From an uncultured Solobacterium sp. (GTDB lineage Bacteria; Bacillota_I; Bacilli_A; Erysipelotrichales; Erysipelotrichaceae), in assembly GCA_938041275.1 (NCBI GenBank), contig CALISH010000080.1, forward strand, positions 1 through 47,190: 47,190 nt of DNA. The letters run 5' to 3'. The stretch's first letter is position 1. Every line of letters begins with the position of its first letter. The notes under the pieces were generated by a model. The model was not told the origin of the DNA, did not search any database, and saw only the letters and a program-made list of their open reading frames with translations. The position numbers were made by a program, and so were the translations under genes. This document shows positions 17,588 through 26,180 of this stretch, piece by piece.

Positions 17588-17600
17588 ATTATAGTATAAT
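17588..17600. promoter_or_regulatory. Back-to-back -10 boxes of yigZ and mutL
   Basis: ATTATA (a minus-strand TATAAT, 17588-17593) and TATAAT on the plus strand (17595-17600) are separated by one base. Each would start a transcript with a leader of only about 10-15 nt. Polymerases could not occupy both at once. Confidence 0.5.
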
Positions 17601-17617
17601 ATACGCAGGTAAAAAAT

Positions 17618-19447
17618 ATGGGAAAAATTAAACAATTAGATACATTAACAGCGAATATGATAGCGGCTGGTGAAGTCGTAGAAAGACCAATGGGTGTCGT
17701 TAAGGAACTTGTGGAGAACGCAATCGATGCAGGTAGTACTCGCATAGAAGTGAATATTACAGAAGGTGGCATCCAACGATTGAGTGTCATTGATAATGGT
17801 TGCGGTATGGATGCACAAGATGCACAACTCTGTTTTGGTCGTCATGCGACATCTAAGATTCAATCACAGAATGATTTATGGTCAATTCATACATTGGGCT
17901 TTAGAGGTGAAGCACTACCATCAATCTCTTCTGTATCTCGAATGGTATTAAGTACATCAGATGGAAAGGATGCGACAAAAGTTGTTGTTGCCTATGGCAA
18001 TGTGGAGAGTGTTACGCCATACCCATGTAATCAGGGAACAGAGATTTCAGTAGAAGGTCTATTCTATCAGACACCTGCACGTCTAAAGCATATGCGCTCA
18101 GCTGCATATGAAGCATCCCTGATTCAAGATATCGTTTCAAAGTTTGCATTATCACATCCAGAGATTGCGTTTATCTTACGCAGCGATGATAGAGAATCCT
18201 TCCGTACAAGCGGACAGGGAAATCTCTTAGAAGTTGTATATCAGGTGTTTGGTAGAATGGCTGCAGAGAATGCGATTCCTGTAGACTTTAATGACTTTGA
18301 TTATACAGTGAAGGGTTATCTCATTAAGCCAAGCATTACACGTGCTAGCCGTACAGGGATGAATCTATTCTTAAATGGTAGAATGGTAAGAACGTATAAA
18401 TTATATAAAGCAGTTCAAGATGGATATGAGGACTTCATCGTAAAGGGTAGATATCCAATCTGTGTCTTAGATATTTCAATGGATCCACATCTTTTAGATG
18501 TAAACGTACACCCTTCAAAATGGGAGGTACGTTTATCAAAGGAAATTCAATTAGAAACACTCATTAAAAATAATGTTGCAAATATGTTACGTGGTACGAT
18601 TCTTGCGCCTGCGGCGGAAGTTCGCGAAGCAAGACAAGAATATTATCAACCAATTTCTTTCGATACTGATCGTTTGATTCAAGAGGCGGAGTATCGCAAG
18701 GAACAACAGCGTAGACAATCTATTGTTGAACAAGTTGCTGCTACACCACAAGAGGAAAAGGTGGAGAATCAGGAAGTGACATTAGAACAAGAAATTGCGG
18801 AAACGGAAGCCGAACTCAAGCGTGTCTCAACACAGTTTGAGGAGGAATATCCAGAATATAAGCCCCAACAGCAAGTTTTCCCACCGATGGAAGTTATCGG
18901 TCAGCTTCATGAGAAATTCATTCTCTGTGCAGCGGAGAAGGGGCTTGTCATCATTGACCAGCACGCGGCACAAGAACGTGTACATTACGAAGAGTACAAA
19001 GCAAAGTTAAACCAAGATCCTGTGATGATGGATTGTTTAGTGCCAATTACAATTCATGCAGGTAACGATCTTGTAAGACGGGTTGAAGAAATTAATGCGG
19101 CAGTGGAAGATATCCATGTGGTATTTGAACCATTTGGGAAAGATACATTGGTTGTACATAGTGTACCAGTATGGATGCAGGATATTGAAGAAATACAATT
19201 CTTGAATGATGTGATTGACCTCTTTAAAAATGATCGTGATATTAAGTATGCACGCATGGAAAAGAAGAAGATTGCGACAATGGCTTGTCATCATTCCATT
19301 CGCTTTAATCGTAGTCTAACGATGGATGAAATGAAGGAGGTAGTACGTCAATTATCTCTATGTGAAAATCCATATCATTGTCCACATGGTAGACCAACCT
19401 TTATCACACTGGATGAAAAGACATTGGTAAAGGAATTTTTACGATGA
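17618..19447 (+). CDS. mutL: DNA mismatch repair protein MutL
   Basis: A 609-residue MutL. The N-terminal GHKL ATPase has IAAGEVVERPMGVVKELVENA, the DNGCGM motif and LGFRGEAL. After a charged linker (about 345-420) comes the C-terminal dimerisation and nuclease domain with DQHAAQERVHYEE (the DQHA-x2-E-x4-E metal site, near residue 446), ACHHSIR and CPHGRPT. So this is the endonuclease form of MutL that nicks DNA itself, as in organisms lacking MutH. It overlaps miaA by 4 bp, the usual mutL-miaA order. mutS is not in the window. Confidence 0.97.
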   Translation: MGKIKQLDTLTANMIAAGEVVERPMGVVKELVENAIDAGSTRIEVNITEGGIQRLSVIDNGCGMDAQDAQLCFGRHATSKIQSQNDLWSIHTLGFRGEALPSISSVSRMVLSTSDGKDATKVVVAYGNVESVTPYPCNQGTEISVEGLFYQTPARLKHMRSAAYEASLIQDIVSKFALSHPEIAFILRSDDRESFRTSGQGNLLEVVYQVFGRMAAENAIPVDFNDFDYTVKGYLIKPSITRASRTGMNLFLNGRMVRTYKLYKAVQDGYEDFIVKGRYPICVLDISMDPHLLDVNVHPSKWEVRLSKEIQLETLIKNNVANMLRGTILAPAAEVREARQEYYQPISFDTDRLIQEAEYRKEQQRRQSIVEQVAATPQEEKVENQEVTLEQEIAETEAELKRVSTQFEEEYPEYKPQQQVFPPMEVIGQLHEKFILCAAEKGLVIIDQHAAQERVHYEEYKAKLNQDPVMMDCLVPITIHAGNDLVRRVEEINAAVEDIHVVFEPFGKDTLVVHSVPVWMQDIEEIQFLNDVIDLFKNDRDIKYARMEKKKIATMACHHSIRFNRSLTMDEMKEVVRQLSLCENPYHCPHGRPTFITLDEKTLVKEFLR

Positions 19448-20343
19448 AAAAAGTAATTGTCATTGTTGGCCCTACTGCAGTAGGAAAGAGTGATTTTGCG
19501 ATTGAACTTGCGAAAAAGTTAAATGGTGAGATCATCAGTGGAGATTCGATACAGGTTTATGAAGGCTTGGATATTGGCTCTGGTAAGGTGACAATCCAAG
19601 AGATGGATGGTGTACCACATCATTTGATTGATATTTATACAACTAAGCAAAGTTATACGGTTGCGGACTTTCAAGCAAAAGCGAGAGACCTAATAGACCA
19701 TAGTGATAAGCCGATGATTATCTGCGGTGGTACAGGTCTCTATATAAAGGCATGCCTGTATGATTATCAATTCAGTAATGAAAGTGGTGCTGGTATTGAT
19801 ACAGATTTAGAAAACTATACCAATGAAGAACTGTACCAACAATTATTAGAATTAGATCCTACACAAAGTGAGAAGATTCATCCAAATAATCGTCGACGTC
19901 TGCTACGGAGCTTGACCATTGCTAGAAGAAGTCCAAAAGTACAGAGTAAGATGATAGCTGAACAAGAACATCGTATGTTATACAATGTACGTATTATCGG
20001 CTGTACAATGCCACGTGAAGAACTCTATGCACGCATTAATGTACGTGTAGAAAAGATGTTTCAAGCAGGTTTACAACAAGAAGTAGAAAGTTTATTACAG
20101 CAAGGTGTATCCTTTACAGATGCATGTATGAAGGGTATTGGGTATCGTGAGTGGGAAGGCTTCTTCGAAGGAAAGAAATCCCTTGAAGAAGTTAAAGAAG
20201 AGATTCAAAAACATTCTCGCCAATTCGCAAAGCGACAGTACACTTGGTTCCATCATCAGATGAATGTAGAATGGTTTGAAAATAACAACCTTATACAACG
20301 TCAAGCAATGCTGGAAGACTTGGCACATTGGTATCAAAATTAA
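19444..20343 (+). CDS. miaA: tRNA dimethylallyltransferase MiaA
   Basis: A 299-residue prenyltransferase that adds a dimethylallyl group to A37 of tRNAs reading codons that start with U. It shows the P-loop GPTAVGKSD, the catalytic GEIISGDSIQVYEGLDIGSG (standard families have DSMQVY and GTAK), CGGTGLYIKA for substrate binding, and KGIGYREW near the C-terminus followed by FAKRQYTWF. It begins within the last codons of mutL (ATGA overlap), so it is translated from the same message. Confidence 0.95.
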   Translation: MKKVIVIVGPTAVGKSDFAIELAKKLNGEIISGDSIQVYEGLDIGSGKVTIQEMDGVPHHLIDIYTTKQSYTVADFQAKARDLIDHSDKPMIICGGTGLYIKACLYDYQFSNESGAGIDTDLENYTNEELYQQLLELDPTQSEKIHPNNRRRLLRSLTIARRSPKVQSKMIAEQEHRMLYNVRIIGCTMPREELYARINVRVEKMFQAGLQQEVESLLQQGVSFTDACMKGIGYREWEGFFEGKKSLEEVKEEIQKHSRQFAKRQYTWFHHQMNVEWFENNNLIQRQAMLEDLAHWYQN

Positions 20344-20364
20344 AACGAATCTTAAAACATGTAA

Positions 20365-20393
20365 TTTGACTTTAGGTCAAATAGGCATATAAT
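20365..20393 (+). promoter_or_regulatory. Promoter with a palindrome over the -35 box
   Basis: TTGACT (20366-20371), a 16-bp spacer and TATAAT (20388-20393) precede the Bax inhibitor gene. TTTGAC-N5-GTCAAA (20365-20381) is a perfect inverted repeat overlapping the -35 box, so a regulator site is plausible. Its owner is unknown. Confidence 0.55.
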
Positions 20394-20416
20394 AATATTG
20401 TCAGGAGGACTTAACA

Positions 20417-21148
20417 ATGAGTGAATTTGACAGAAACAATGTTTATGGAGCTTATGATGAGCAAGCAGGTCTCAAAGCTTATATAACAAAAGTATTTACA
20501 CACATGGGAATTGGTTTAACAATCACAGCAGCAGTTGCGTATCTTTTCTACCACTCCCTAGTCACAAGAGGAACATTAGCACGTATCGTATTCTTTAGCG
20601 ATTTTGCATTATTCATCCAGATTGGTTTATTGATTTCACAGTTTGTATTGGTAATTTCTCTCAATGCGGCAATCACACGTTTATCAAAAGGCGCTTGTAA
20701 TGCATTGTTCTTAACATACGCAGCTTTAAGTGGTGTTACATTTGGGGTTATTCCACTTGCGTATGGAGTAGGCGTTGTATTCCAAGCATTTGTATTTGCG
20801 GCAATCTTATTTATTAGCTGTGCAGTGATTGGTCATGTTACGAATGTTGATTTAACAAAGTATCAAGGAATCTTACTTGGAGGATTATTTGCGTTAATCA
20901 TCGCAAGTGTCGTATCCATTTTTATTCCAGCATTACGTAATAATCTATTGATTGCATATCTTGGACTATTCATCTTTATGATTTATACAGCATTTGATAT
21001 TCAACGTATCAAGCAGTTCTACTATATGTCAGCTGATGGAACAGATCAAAGAGATAAACTTGCCATCTATGGTGCATTACAGTTATATCTAGACTTCGTC
21101 AATATGTTCCTATACTTACTAAGAATTTTAGGTAGAAGAAGACGTTAA
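20417..21148 (+). CDS. Bax inhibitor-1 / YccA family membrane protein
   Basis: A 243-residue protein with seven predicted helices. The N-terminus (YDEQAGLKAYITKVFTHMGIGLTITAAVAY), the central ALSGVTFGVIPLAYG and the C-terminal YLDFVNMFLYLLRILGRRRR match the YbhL/YccA branch of the BI-1 family. Structural work on bacterial homologues describes pH-sensitive calcium leak; in YccA relatives there is an effect on the protease FtsH. The gene has its own promoter and terminator, and AGGAGGAC forms a strong ribosome binding site. Confidence 0.9.
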   Translation: MSEFDRNNVYGAYDEQAGLKAYITKVFTHMGIGLTITAAVAYLFYHSLVTRGTLARIVFFSDFALFIQIGLLISQFVLVISLNAAITRLSKGACNALFLTYAALSGVTFGVIPLAYGVGVVFQAFVFAAILFISCAVIGHVTNVDLTKYQGILLGGLFALIIASVVSIFIPALRNNLLIAYLGLFIFMIYTAFDIQRIKQFYYMSADGTDQRDKLAIYGALQLYLDFVNMFLYLLRILGRRRR

Positions 21149-21169
21149 TCACAAATCAATGTTAAAATA

Positions 21170-21199
21170 ATGACAGGTCGTAAAGACCTGTCATTTTTC
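21170..21199 (+). terminator. Intrinsic terminator after the BI-1 gene
   Basis: ATGACAGGTC pairs perfectly with GACCTGTCAT around GTAAA, followed by TTTTC. Confidence 0.9.
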
Positions 21200-21220
21200 A
21201 CCAGGAAGGAGGATTGATGG

Positions 21221-21922
21221 ATGAAAGTCGCAGAACTAAATTTTACAGTTATGTATCAGAAGTATATTACGATTGAAGCGGATGATTTAACAGAACTGTT
21301 AAAAGACAAGATTGAAGTACATCAGGATGATTGTTATGCGGTATGTTCAGCGTACTGTACAGAAGATGGAATGTTGATGTTTAATGTGCTGTCAATCGGT
21401 AATTCATGGGAAACATGTCTTAGAGGAATGGATGACCCAGAGATGCTTGGCTTCTTTACGATGGAACAAGTATTTAACCGTGAAGTTAGAGTTGTTAATG
21501 AAACGGTGCAAATGGTAAAGAAGAATGCGTCATGGATTGAAAAGACAGAAACGAAGGATGAAGACTTACGACGCTTGCGAAAAGATGAGCGATTAGACGC
21601 ATTACGCGATCCATTCTATCCGGATACTGTATTAGCAGGTGTCATGCATGGTTCAATTATCCACGAGATAACAATACGCTTAACAGGTATCCATGGCCCG
21701 TTTGTCGTGGGAGAAGTAGATGAAGAACCTAGTCAAGAAATTGGCTTGCACTTTACAGATAAAGTATGGGCAATCCCATATTATACAGATGATGAAGCAC
21801 ATTTGATTATCTTATTCGGTGGTGAAACACTCAGTGAAGAAGAGTCAGAAGTATTAGAAAAAATAGTAAATGAAACAGGGAAGTTAGGAATTGATTTCTC
21901 TGGAATTTCTATGAAGAGTTAG
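21221..21922 (+). CDS. Conserved-looking hypothetical protein, 233 residues
   Basis: A soluble, acidic protein with no signal or membrane segment. I do not recognise its family. Notable parts are an N-terminal segment with three cysteines (DDCYAVCSAYCTEDG), a basic/acidic helix around 125-140 (EDLRRLRKDERLDALR), and a C-terminal half of alternating beta-rich sequence (GPFVVGEVDEEPSQEIGLHF). AAGGAGG stands before the ATG. The CpXC protein gene starts 9 bp after its stop, so the two share a message and may act together. Confidence 0.65.
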   Translation: MKVAELNFTVMYQKYITIEADDLTELLKDKIEVHQDDCYAVCSAYCTEDGMLMFNVLSIGNSWETCLRGMDDPEMLGFFTMEQVFNREVRVVNETVQMVKKNASWIEKTETKDEDLRRLRKDERLDALRDPFYPDTVLAGVMHGSIIHEITIRLTGIHGPFVVGEVDEEPSQEIGLHFTDKVWAIPYYTDDEAHLIILFGGETLSEEESEVLEKIVNETGKLGIDFSGISMKS

Positions 21923-21931
21923 GAGAATAAT

Positions 21932-22576
21932 ATGAGTCAGAGTCAAGAGATAAGATATACTTGTCCTTATTGCCATAAGGAATTTGATACAACAATTTAC
22001 ACAGCAATCAATGCAGAACAAGACCCAGACTTGAAAGAAGCTTGTATTAGTGGGGATATTTTTAGACATACATGTCCCCATTGTCAACATGCATTCATGA
22101 TCCAACCACCGCTTGTGTATTCTGATCCATCTAGAAAGTTCTTGATTTGGCTTAGTCAACAAGAACCTGCAGAGTCTTTAAAGCAGCTTGCATTACCGCT
22201 TGTAAAGCAAGGATTTAAGTTAAGACGTTGTGCTACAGTACAAGAATTCGCTGAAAAAATACAAATTTTTGAAGATGGTGTAGATGACATCATGGTAGAA
22301 CTTGCAAAATACGACAGTTTTATTGAGTATATCGACAACAAAAAAGGAACTGCAGAAGATGTGACTGGTATTGAATATCAACATACCGAGAATGATGTAA
22401 TGAAGATCAATGTCAGAGCAGACGATAAGGGAATGTCATTCCTAATACCAGTTAGTGTTCTTGAAGAAGAGATGAAAGTAGATAAAGATCGCTTCGCGAT
22501 TGACGAAACAGATTTTCCACGTATCAATCATGATTGGATTATCAGTGCTTATACAGAAGCAGCTGGTAAGGCCTAA
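21932..22576 (+). CDS. CpXC-domain zinc protein
   Basis: A 214-residue cytoplasmic protein starting with a CpXC domain: YTCPYCHKEFDTTIYTAINA, then DPDLKEACISGDIFRHTCPHCQHAF, giving two CPxC pairs that should hold one zinc. PPLVYSDPSRKFLIW follows as in the family. The C-terminal half has a second conserved-looking unit (YDSFIEYIDNKKGT). The function of CpXC proteins is not known. It is cotranscribed with the preceding hypothetical gene and closed by a strong terminator. Confidence 0.75.
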   Translation: MSQSQEIRYTCPYCHKEFDTTIYTAINAEQDPDLKEACISGDIFRHTCPHCQHAFMIQPPLVYSDPSRKFLIWLSQQEPAESLKQLALPLVKQGFKLRRCATVQEFAEKIQIFEDGVDDIMVELAKYDSFIEYIDNKKGTAEDVTGIEYQHTENDVMKINVRADDKGMSFLIPVSVLEEEMKVDKDRFAIDETDFPRINHDWIISAYTEAAGKA

Positions 22577-22601
22577 ACGATTGTATAATACTGGTTATAT
22601 G

Positions 22602-22641
22602 AAGTGCATGCATATTTTCGATAAACATGCATGCACTTTTT
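22602..22641 (+). terminator. Intrinsic terminator built on GTGCATGCAT
   Basis: AAGTGCATGCAT pairs perfectly over 12 bp with ATGCATGCACTT, followed by a T-run. The ATGCATGC core also appears upstream of the lysozyme-like gene and in the TPP riboswitch stem. Confidence 0.85.
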
Positions 22642-22726
22642 GGAAATTTTTCATACAGATGTTCAAAAATGTATAAATTAATGAAATTTATTTTGGTTAA
22701 ACTATGTAAATTATTTTGATAATACT

Positions 22727-22732
22727 TATAAT
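22727..22732 (+). promoter_or_regulatory. -10 box (TATAAT) for the MarR gene
   Basis: A consensus -10 hexamer; no good -35 is found at the usual spacing. It leaves a leader of about 70 nt before the regulator gene. Confidence 0.4.
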
Positions 22733-22809
22733 AGAAATTGTCGGTATGTAGTGACGGTGGTAATATGCCACTCATTCGAATGATAATTAAGAAGGGAAAA
22801 AAGGATAAA

Positions 22810-23250
22810 ATGAACAAAAAGGGCCGTGATTTCGTAATTGCAACAAATGCATTCAGTCATTGCATTCAAGCAATTAAGGCGGAAGAAATCAAATCAACAA
22901 AGCTTAAGGGTGCAGAAACAATGTTACTATTATATTTAGGCTTTAACCCTGAAGGCTTAACAAACACTGAATTAGTTGAATGTAGTAAGATGGACAAGGC
23001 AGCTGTCTCTAGATCGCTTGCCGAGTTAGCAAAAGGAAAATTCATTCGTTTTGAATATCGCAATGGTAAGAGCAGATATGGAGCACATGCTGTACTAACT
23101 ACAACAGGTAAAGAAGTTACAGAACATATTGTAGAAAAAATCGGTAAGGTTCTTACAAAGGCACTTGGTCATTTAAGCGCTGAAGAGAAGAAGTCTTTTG
23201 TGGCAAATATGGCTACTGTTGCATCTGCTATGTTAGAGATAGTAGAATAG
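22810..23250 (+). CDS. MarR-family transcriptional regulator
   Basis: A 146-residue winged-helix protein. The DNA-binding part runs TNTELVECSKMDKAAVSRSLAELAKGKFIRF with wing YRNGKSRYGAHAVLTTTGKEV, as in MarR/SlyA regulators; flanking helices form the dimer. I chose ATG 22810 (AAGGA upstream) over a TTG-started frame from 22738. It is followed 50 bp later by a membrane protein gene with no terminator in between, so it probably regulates that gene and itself. No operator palindrome is obvious. Confidence 0.85.
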   Translation: MNKKGRDFVIATNAFSHCIQAIKAEEIKSTKLKGAETMLLLYLGFNPEGLTNTELVECSKMDKAAVSRSLAELAKGKFIRFEYRNGKSRYGAHAVLTTTGKEVTEHIVEKIGKVLTKALGHLSAEEKKSFVANMATVASAMLEIVE

Positions 23251-23300
23251 TTATGTTGAAATAAGATAGAGTAATCTATCTTTGTTTATATGGAGGAAAT

Positions 23301-24254
23301 ATGAAAGACTATACTATTTTAGGAAGAGTCGTAAGTGGATTAGGGATTGCATACGATAAGGATGCTGGTGTAGCTTGTGCTACAGAAATGGGATATACAT
23401 ATGCATTAACAACATTTCAAAATGTATATACAATTATCGCCAAGTTCAGTCTTGTTGACCAAGACAATCGTAAGCCAAATGATTTAAATCTACGTGGACT
23501 TGTAAGTGCAGTGAAGAAGGTTGGCAGCGCAAAAGCAAATGGGAATGTTGTGACTGTCACATTCAAAACAGCTTTAACTGCAAATGGAAAAGCAAAAAAT
23601 GTTATTTCTTCGATTCCTGAAATCATTAACTGGTTCCATATGAATGGTTATTCTAACTGTGCAGAGGAGACATTAGAACCTGCAGATACAAGAGTATTCA
23701 TCAATCGTGGTGTCATTCACTTCTATACAGAAGAAGTTGCGAATCAGATGTTGATGGAACAGGCAGAAGAACAGGCAACAGCACCTGTTGTAGTTGAAAA
23801 CTATGCATTGGGTACAGCACTTGCTTTAGGTGGCGTTATTGTTGGCGCAATCCTTATTGTCATTGTTGGACAATTAGGATATATTTCACTACTTGGTGGC
23901 GTTGTGATGGGATTTTTGACACTAACTGCATACCAAAAGGGTGCGGGTAAGTTAAGTAAGATTGGTATTGTAATTTGTTTCGTATTAATGTTAATCGGTG
24001 TATATTTTGCGAACAAGTTTGACTTTGCCCTAACAGTCACACGAATTTTCCACCAAGAAGGTTATACCAATGTTCGTATGATGGATGCGTTTGGCGTTCT
24101 TCCTGAGATGATGGAAAAGGGCATTATCGATAGTGCAGACTATTATGTAATGTTCGCATTCCAGTGTGTAGCTGCTATAGGTGGTGCAATTTCTCCACTC
24201 GTAACATTATTACAAAAGAATAAGGCTGCTAGTATTACTAGAATTCTTGGATAG
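23301..24254 (+). CDS. Membrane protein of unknown function, partner of the MarR gene
   Basis: A 317-residue protein with a soluble N-terminal half (about 1-170, including VVTVTFKTALTANGK and a cysteine at ~120) and four to five hydrophobic helices in the C-terminal half (LGTALALGGVIVGAILIVIVG, IGIVICFVLMLIGVYFA, then YVMFAFQCVAAIGGAISPLVTLL). I cannot assign a family. GGAGG lies 6 nt before the ATG. Its place behind a MarR regulator suggests stress- or ligand-responsive expression. Confidence 0.65.
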   Translation: MKDYTILGRVVSGLGIAYDKDAGVACATEMGYTYALTTFQNVYTIIAKFSLVDQDNRKPNDLNLRGLVSAVKKVGSAKANGNVVTVTFKTALTANGKAKNVISSIPEIINWFHMNGYSNCAEETLEPADTRVFINRGVIHFYTEEVANQMLMEQAEEQATAPVVVENYALGTALALGGVIVGAILIVIVGQLGYISLLGGVVMGFLTLTAYQKGAGKLSKIGIVICFVLMLIGVYFANKFDFALTVTRIFHQEGYTNVRMMDAFGVLPEMMEKGIIDSADYYVMFAFQCVAAIGGAISPLVTLLQKNKAASITRILG

Positions 24255-24394
24255 TGCATCACATAATTTTACAAAATCTTGCCATATTTGAATGACAATA
24301 AATTTGTACTATATAAGTGCAGATAAGATATCTGCCCTGAATGATTGCTCCCCTTAGCAAGCATCAGTGAAATTCTATCCCCTTATTAAATAAA

Positions 24395-24429
24395 AACAAG
24401 AAAAGACCATGCGGAGGTCTTTTCTTGTT
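24395..24429 (+). terminator. Strong 14-bp terminator hairpin
   Basis: AACAAGAAAAGACC pairs perfectly with GGTCTTTTCTTGTT. A/T-rich flanks on both sides let it serve the plus-strand membrane gene and possibly minus-strand transcripts. Confidence 0.85.
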
Positions 24430-24455
24430 ATAGGGGTAGTATCATCCAATATATG

Positions 24456-24488
24456 CAAAAGGCGTTAGTAATTAGCTAACGCCTTTTG
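24456..24488 (-). terminator. Terminator of the siderophore operon
   Basis: CAAAAGGCGTTAG pairs perfectly with CTAACGCCTTTTG, 10 bp downstream of the esterase stop on the minus strand. Confidence 0.8.
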
Positions 24489-24497
24489 TGTGTAGTA

Positions 24498-25148
24498 CTA
24501 TAGTTGTTTCTCTAACCAATCAGATAGAGCTTTATAACGATTAGTTAGATTTTCATGATGTCCAAATTCATCAAATACAGAAGTAATGCCATTTAATTGC
24601 CTATGAATTAAAGCGTGGATTTCTTCTGCGCACTTTGGAGCAGTATCTAGAATGTTATGGTGATGAGAGCCTTCTGTTTTGCCGTTACATAGATAAACGC
24701 TAGCGTTTTGATTGATAACGGGATTCTCTTTACAGAAGTTAACGAACTCTGGATACCAGAAGGATCCACAGATAGAGAATACTGCACTAGGAATGTTTGT
24801 TCGATACAAACTATATACAGCGGCTAATCCTCCTAAGGAATAGCCACCATAAATAATTTTGTTTGTATCGATAGAATATCTACTTTGAAGTTCTGGTAGA
24901 ACGTTATTGAATAGTTCGTTGTGATATTCATCTGCTTGTCCACCAAAGTTTTCTGCGCCTGGTCTGATAGCTTCCGCATGCCATGGCGTATAATCCGTTA
25001 ATCGATTTTCTGGTAGTAGTCCTACAAGAATTGCTTTTTCTTTAAAAGTAAGTAGATGTTGTAGTTCACCATCATTGCATAGAATTAATGGGTATGCGAA
25101 ATTTGGATCGTAGTGTTGTGGTAGTGAGACTTTAGTTTGAATCTTCAT
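24498..25148 (-). CDS. Alpha/beta-hydrolase esterase, likely siderophore esterase
   Basis: A 216-residue cytoplasmic hydrolase of the esterase D / enterochelin-esterase class. The nucleophile elbow GGYSLGG has S104, and the C-terminal FGHHENL supplies the likely catalytic histidine near 197. PLILCNDGE at the N-terminus fits the oxyanion-hole strand of the class. It is the last gene of an operon encoding a ferric-siderophore ABC importer, its ATG 1 bp from the preceding stop. The natural inference is that it cleaves the imported siderophore to release iron, as Fes/IroE do. Confidence 0.75.
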   Translation of the reverse strand: MKIQTKVSLPQHYDPNFAYPLILCNDGELQHLLTFKEKAILVGLLPENRLTDYTPWHAEAIRPGAENFGGQADEYHNELFNNVLPELQSRYSIDTNKIIYGGYSLGGLAAVYSLYRTNIPSAVFSICGSFWYPEFVNFCKENPVINQNASVYLCNGKTEGSHHHNILDTAPKCAEEIHALIHRQLNGITSVFDEFGHHENLTNRYKALSDWLEKQL

Positions 25149-25149
25149 C

Positions 25150-26169
25150 TTATTTCTTTAGGAATGCGTTGATTGTTTCAAGTGCATCAATCACAGATGG
25201 ACCGTAATCCATTAATTCATCATATGAGATTGTTAGGATCTTACCGTTCTTGATTGCAGGAACATCTGCGAGTACTGCGTTATTCTTCATGAGTTCTACG
25301 GCGTTAGCATCTAACTTCTGATTGCGATCGCTTGTAACGTAGATGATGAATTCTGGTGCAGATGTTACTAAGTTTTCTAGAGTTAATCCAGAAGTTCCTG
25401 TTGCGACATTAGTGTAACCAAATGCATTTAGAACACTTTCTTGTAGTGCTGACTTGTATGCGCCATATGTTTCATTATTGTATGCGCACATGATGAGTGC
25501 ACTCTTTAATTCCTTTGGTTGGTTTTCATTTGCGGATAGTACAGAATCAACTCTTTCTTGTAGTTTCTTTGCATATGCGTTTGCTTTTTCTTGTACGTTG
25601 AAGATGATACCGATGTTGATGATGTCTTCAATAACATTGTTTAAGCTTTGTTCTGTGTTAGAAATAGATGCCTTTTGGGAATAGATGCTGATACCATTTT
25701 GATTCCATGTATCTACAGTTCCAAGGGATTTGTCTGAGAACATCATATTTCTACCGATAATTGCGTCTGGGTTGTAGGAGAGTGCTACTTCTTGAGATAC
25801 TGTCTTCTTATCGCCGATGTGTGGAATCTTTTCGATTGCTTCAGCGTAGCTGTCTGTAACCTTGTTATCTGGGTCAAGCATACCTACAATTTTATCTTGT
25901 AGACCTAAATCGATTAGGATCTTTGTGGCAGATAGGTTATTTGTAATAACGTGTTCTGGAGCTTTTTCGAATGTCTGTTGGATTTCTGTACCATCAGCGT
26001 TGTAAGTTGTGATTGTTACAGGATACTTTGTTTCTTCTGCTTTTGTTTCAGCTGTGTTTTCTGTTGTGGATGTTGTGCTGTCCTTTTGGGATGTTGCGGA
26101 TTTGTTGCTGCAACCAATCAATGAGAATGATAATACTGCAGCGAGTGTAGCGTTTAATAATTTTTTCAT
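25150..26169 (-). CDS. ABC transporter substrate-binding lipoprotein, siderophore type
   Basis: A 339-residue periplasmic-binding-protein homologue of the FepB/BtuF class. The signal peptide ends in the lipobox LIGC, with C20 as lipid anchor, followed by a Ser/Thr/Glu-rich linker. The binding domain starts near KAPEHVITNNLSATKILIDLGL and includes IPHIGDKKTVSQEVALSYNPDAIIGR, typical of class III metal-chelate receptors. I chose the ATG at 26169, behind AAAGGA; the upstream ATG at 26184 would begin inside the ATPase gene's last codons. The cargo is an iron chelate or corrinoid; the operator and esterase favour iron. Confidence 0.88.
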   Translation of the reverse strand: MKKLLNATLAAVLSFSLIGCSNKSATSQKDSTTSTTENTAETKAEETKYPVTITTYNADGTEIQQTFEKAPEHVITNNLSATKILIDLGLQDKIVGMLDPDNKVTDSYAEAIEKIPHIGDKKTVSQEVALSYNPDAIIGRNMMFSDKSLGTVDTWNQNGISIYSQKASISNTEQSLNNVIEDIINIGIIFNVQEKANAYAKKLQERVDSVLSANENQPKELKSALIMCAYNNETYGAYKSALQESVLNAFGYTNVATGTSGLTLENLVTSAPEFIIYVTSDRNQKLDANAVELMKNNAVLADVPAIKNGKILTISYDELMDYGPSVIDALETINAFLKK

Positions 26170-26180
26170 GAGTTTTCCTT

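Noticed and set aside
24461..24485. GTTAG...CTAAC inside the siderophore operon terminator looks like another metal box
   Set aside because: It is part of a longer GC-containing hairpin at a gene end, with different spacing; a terminator explains it.
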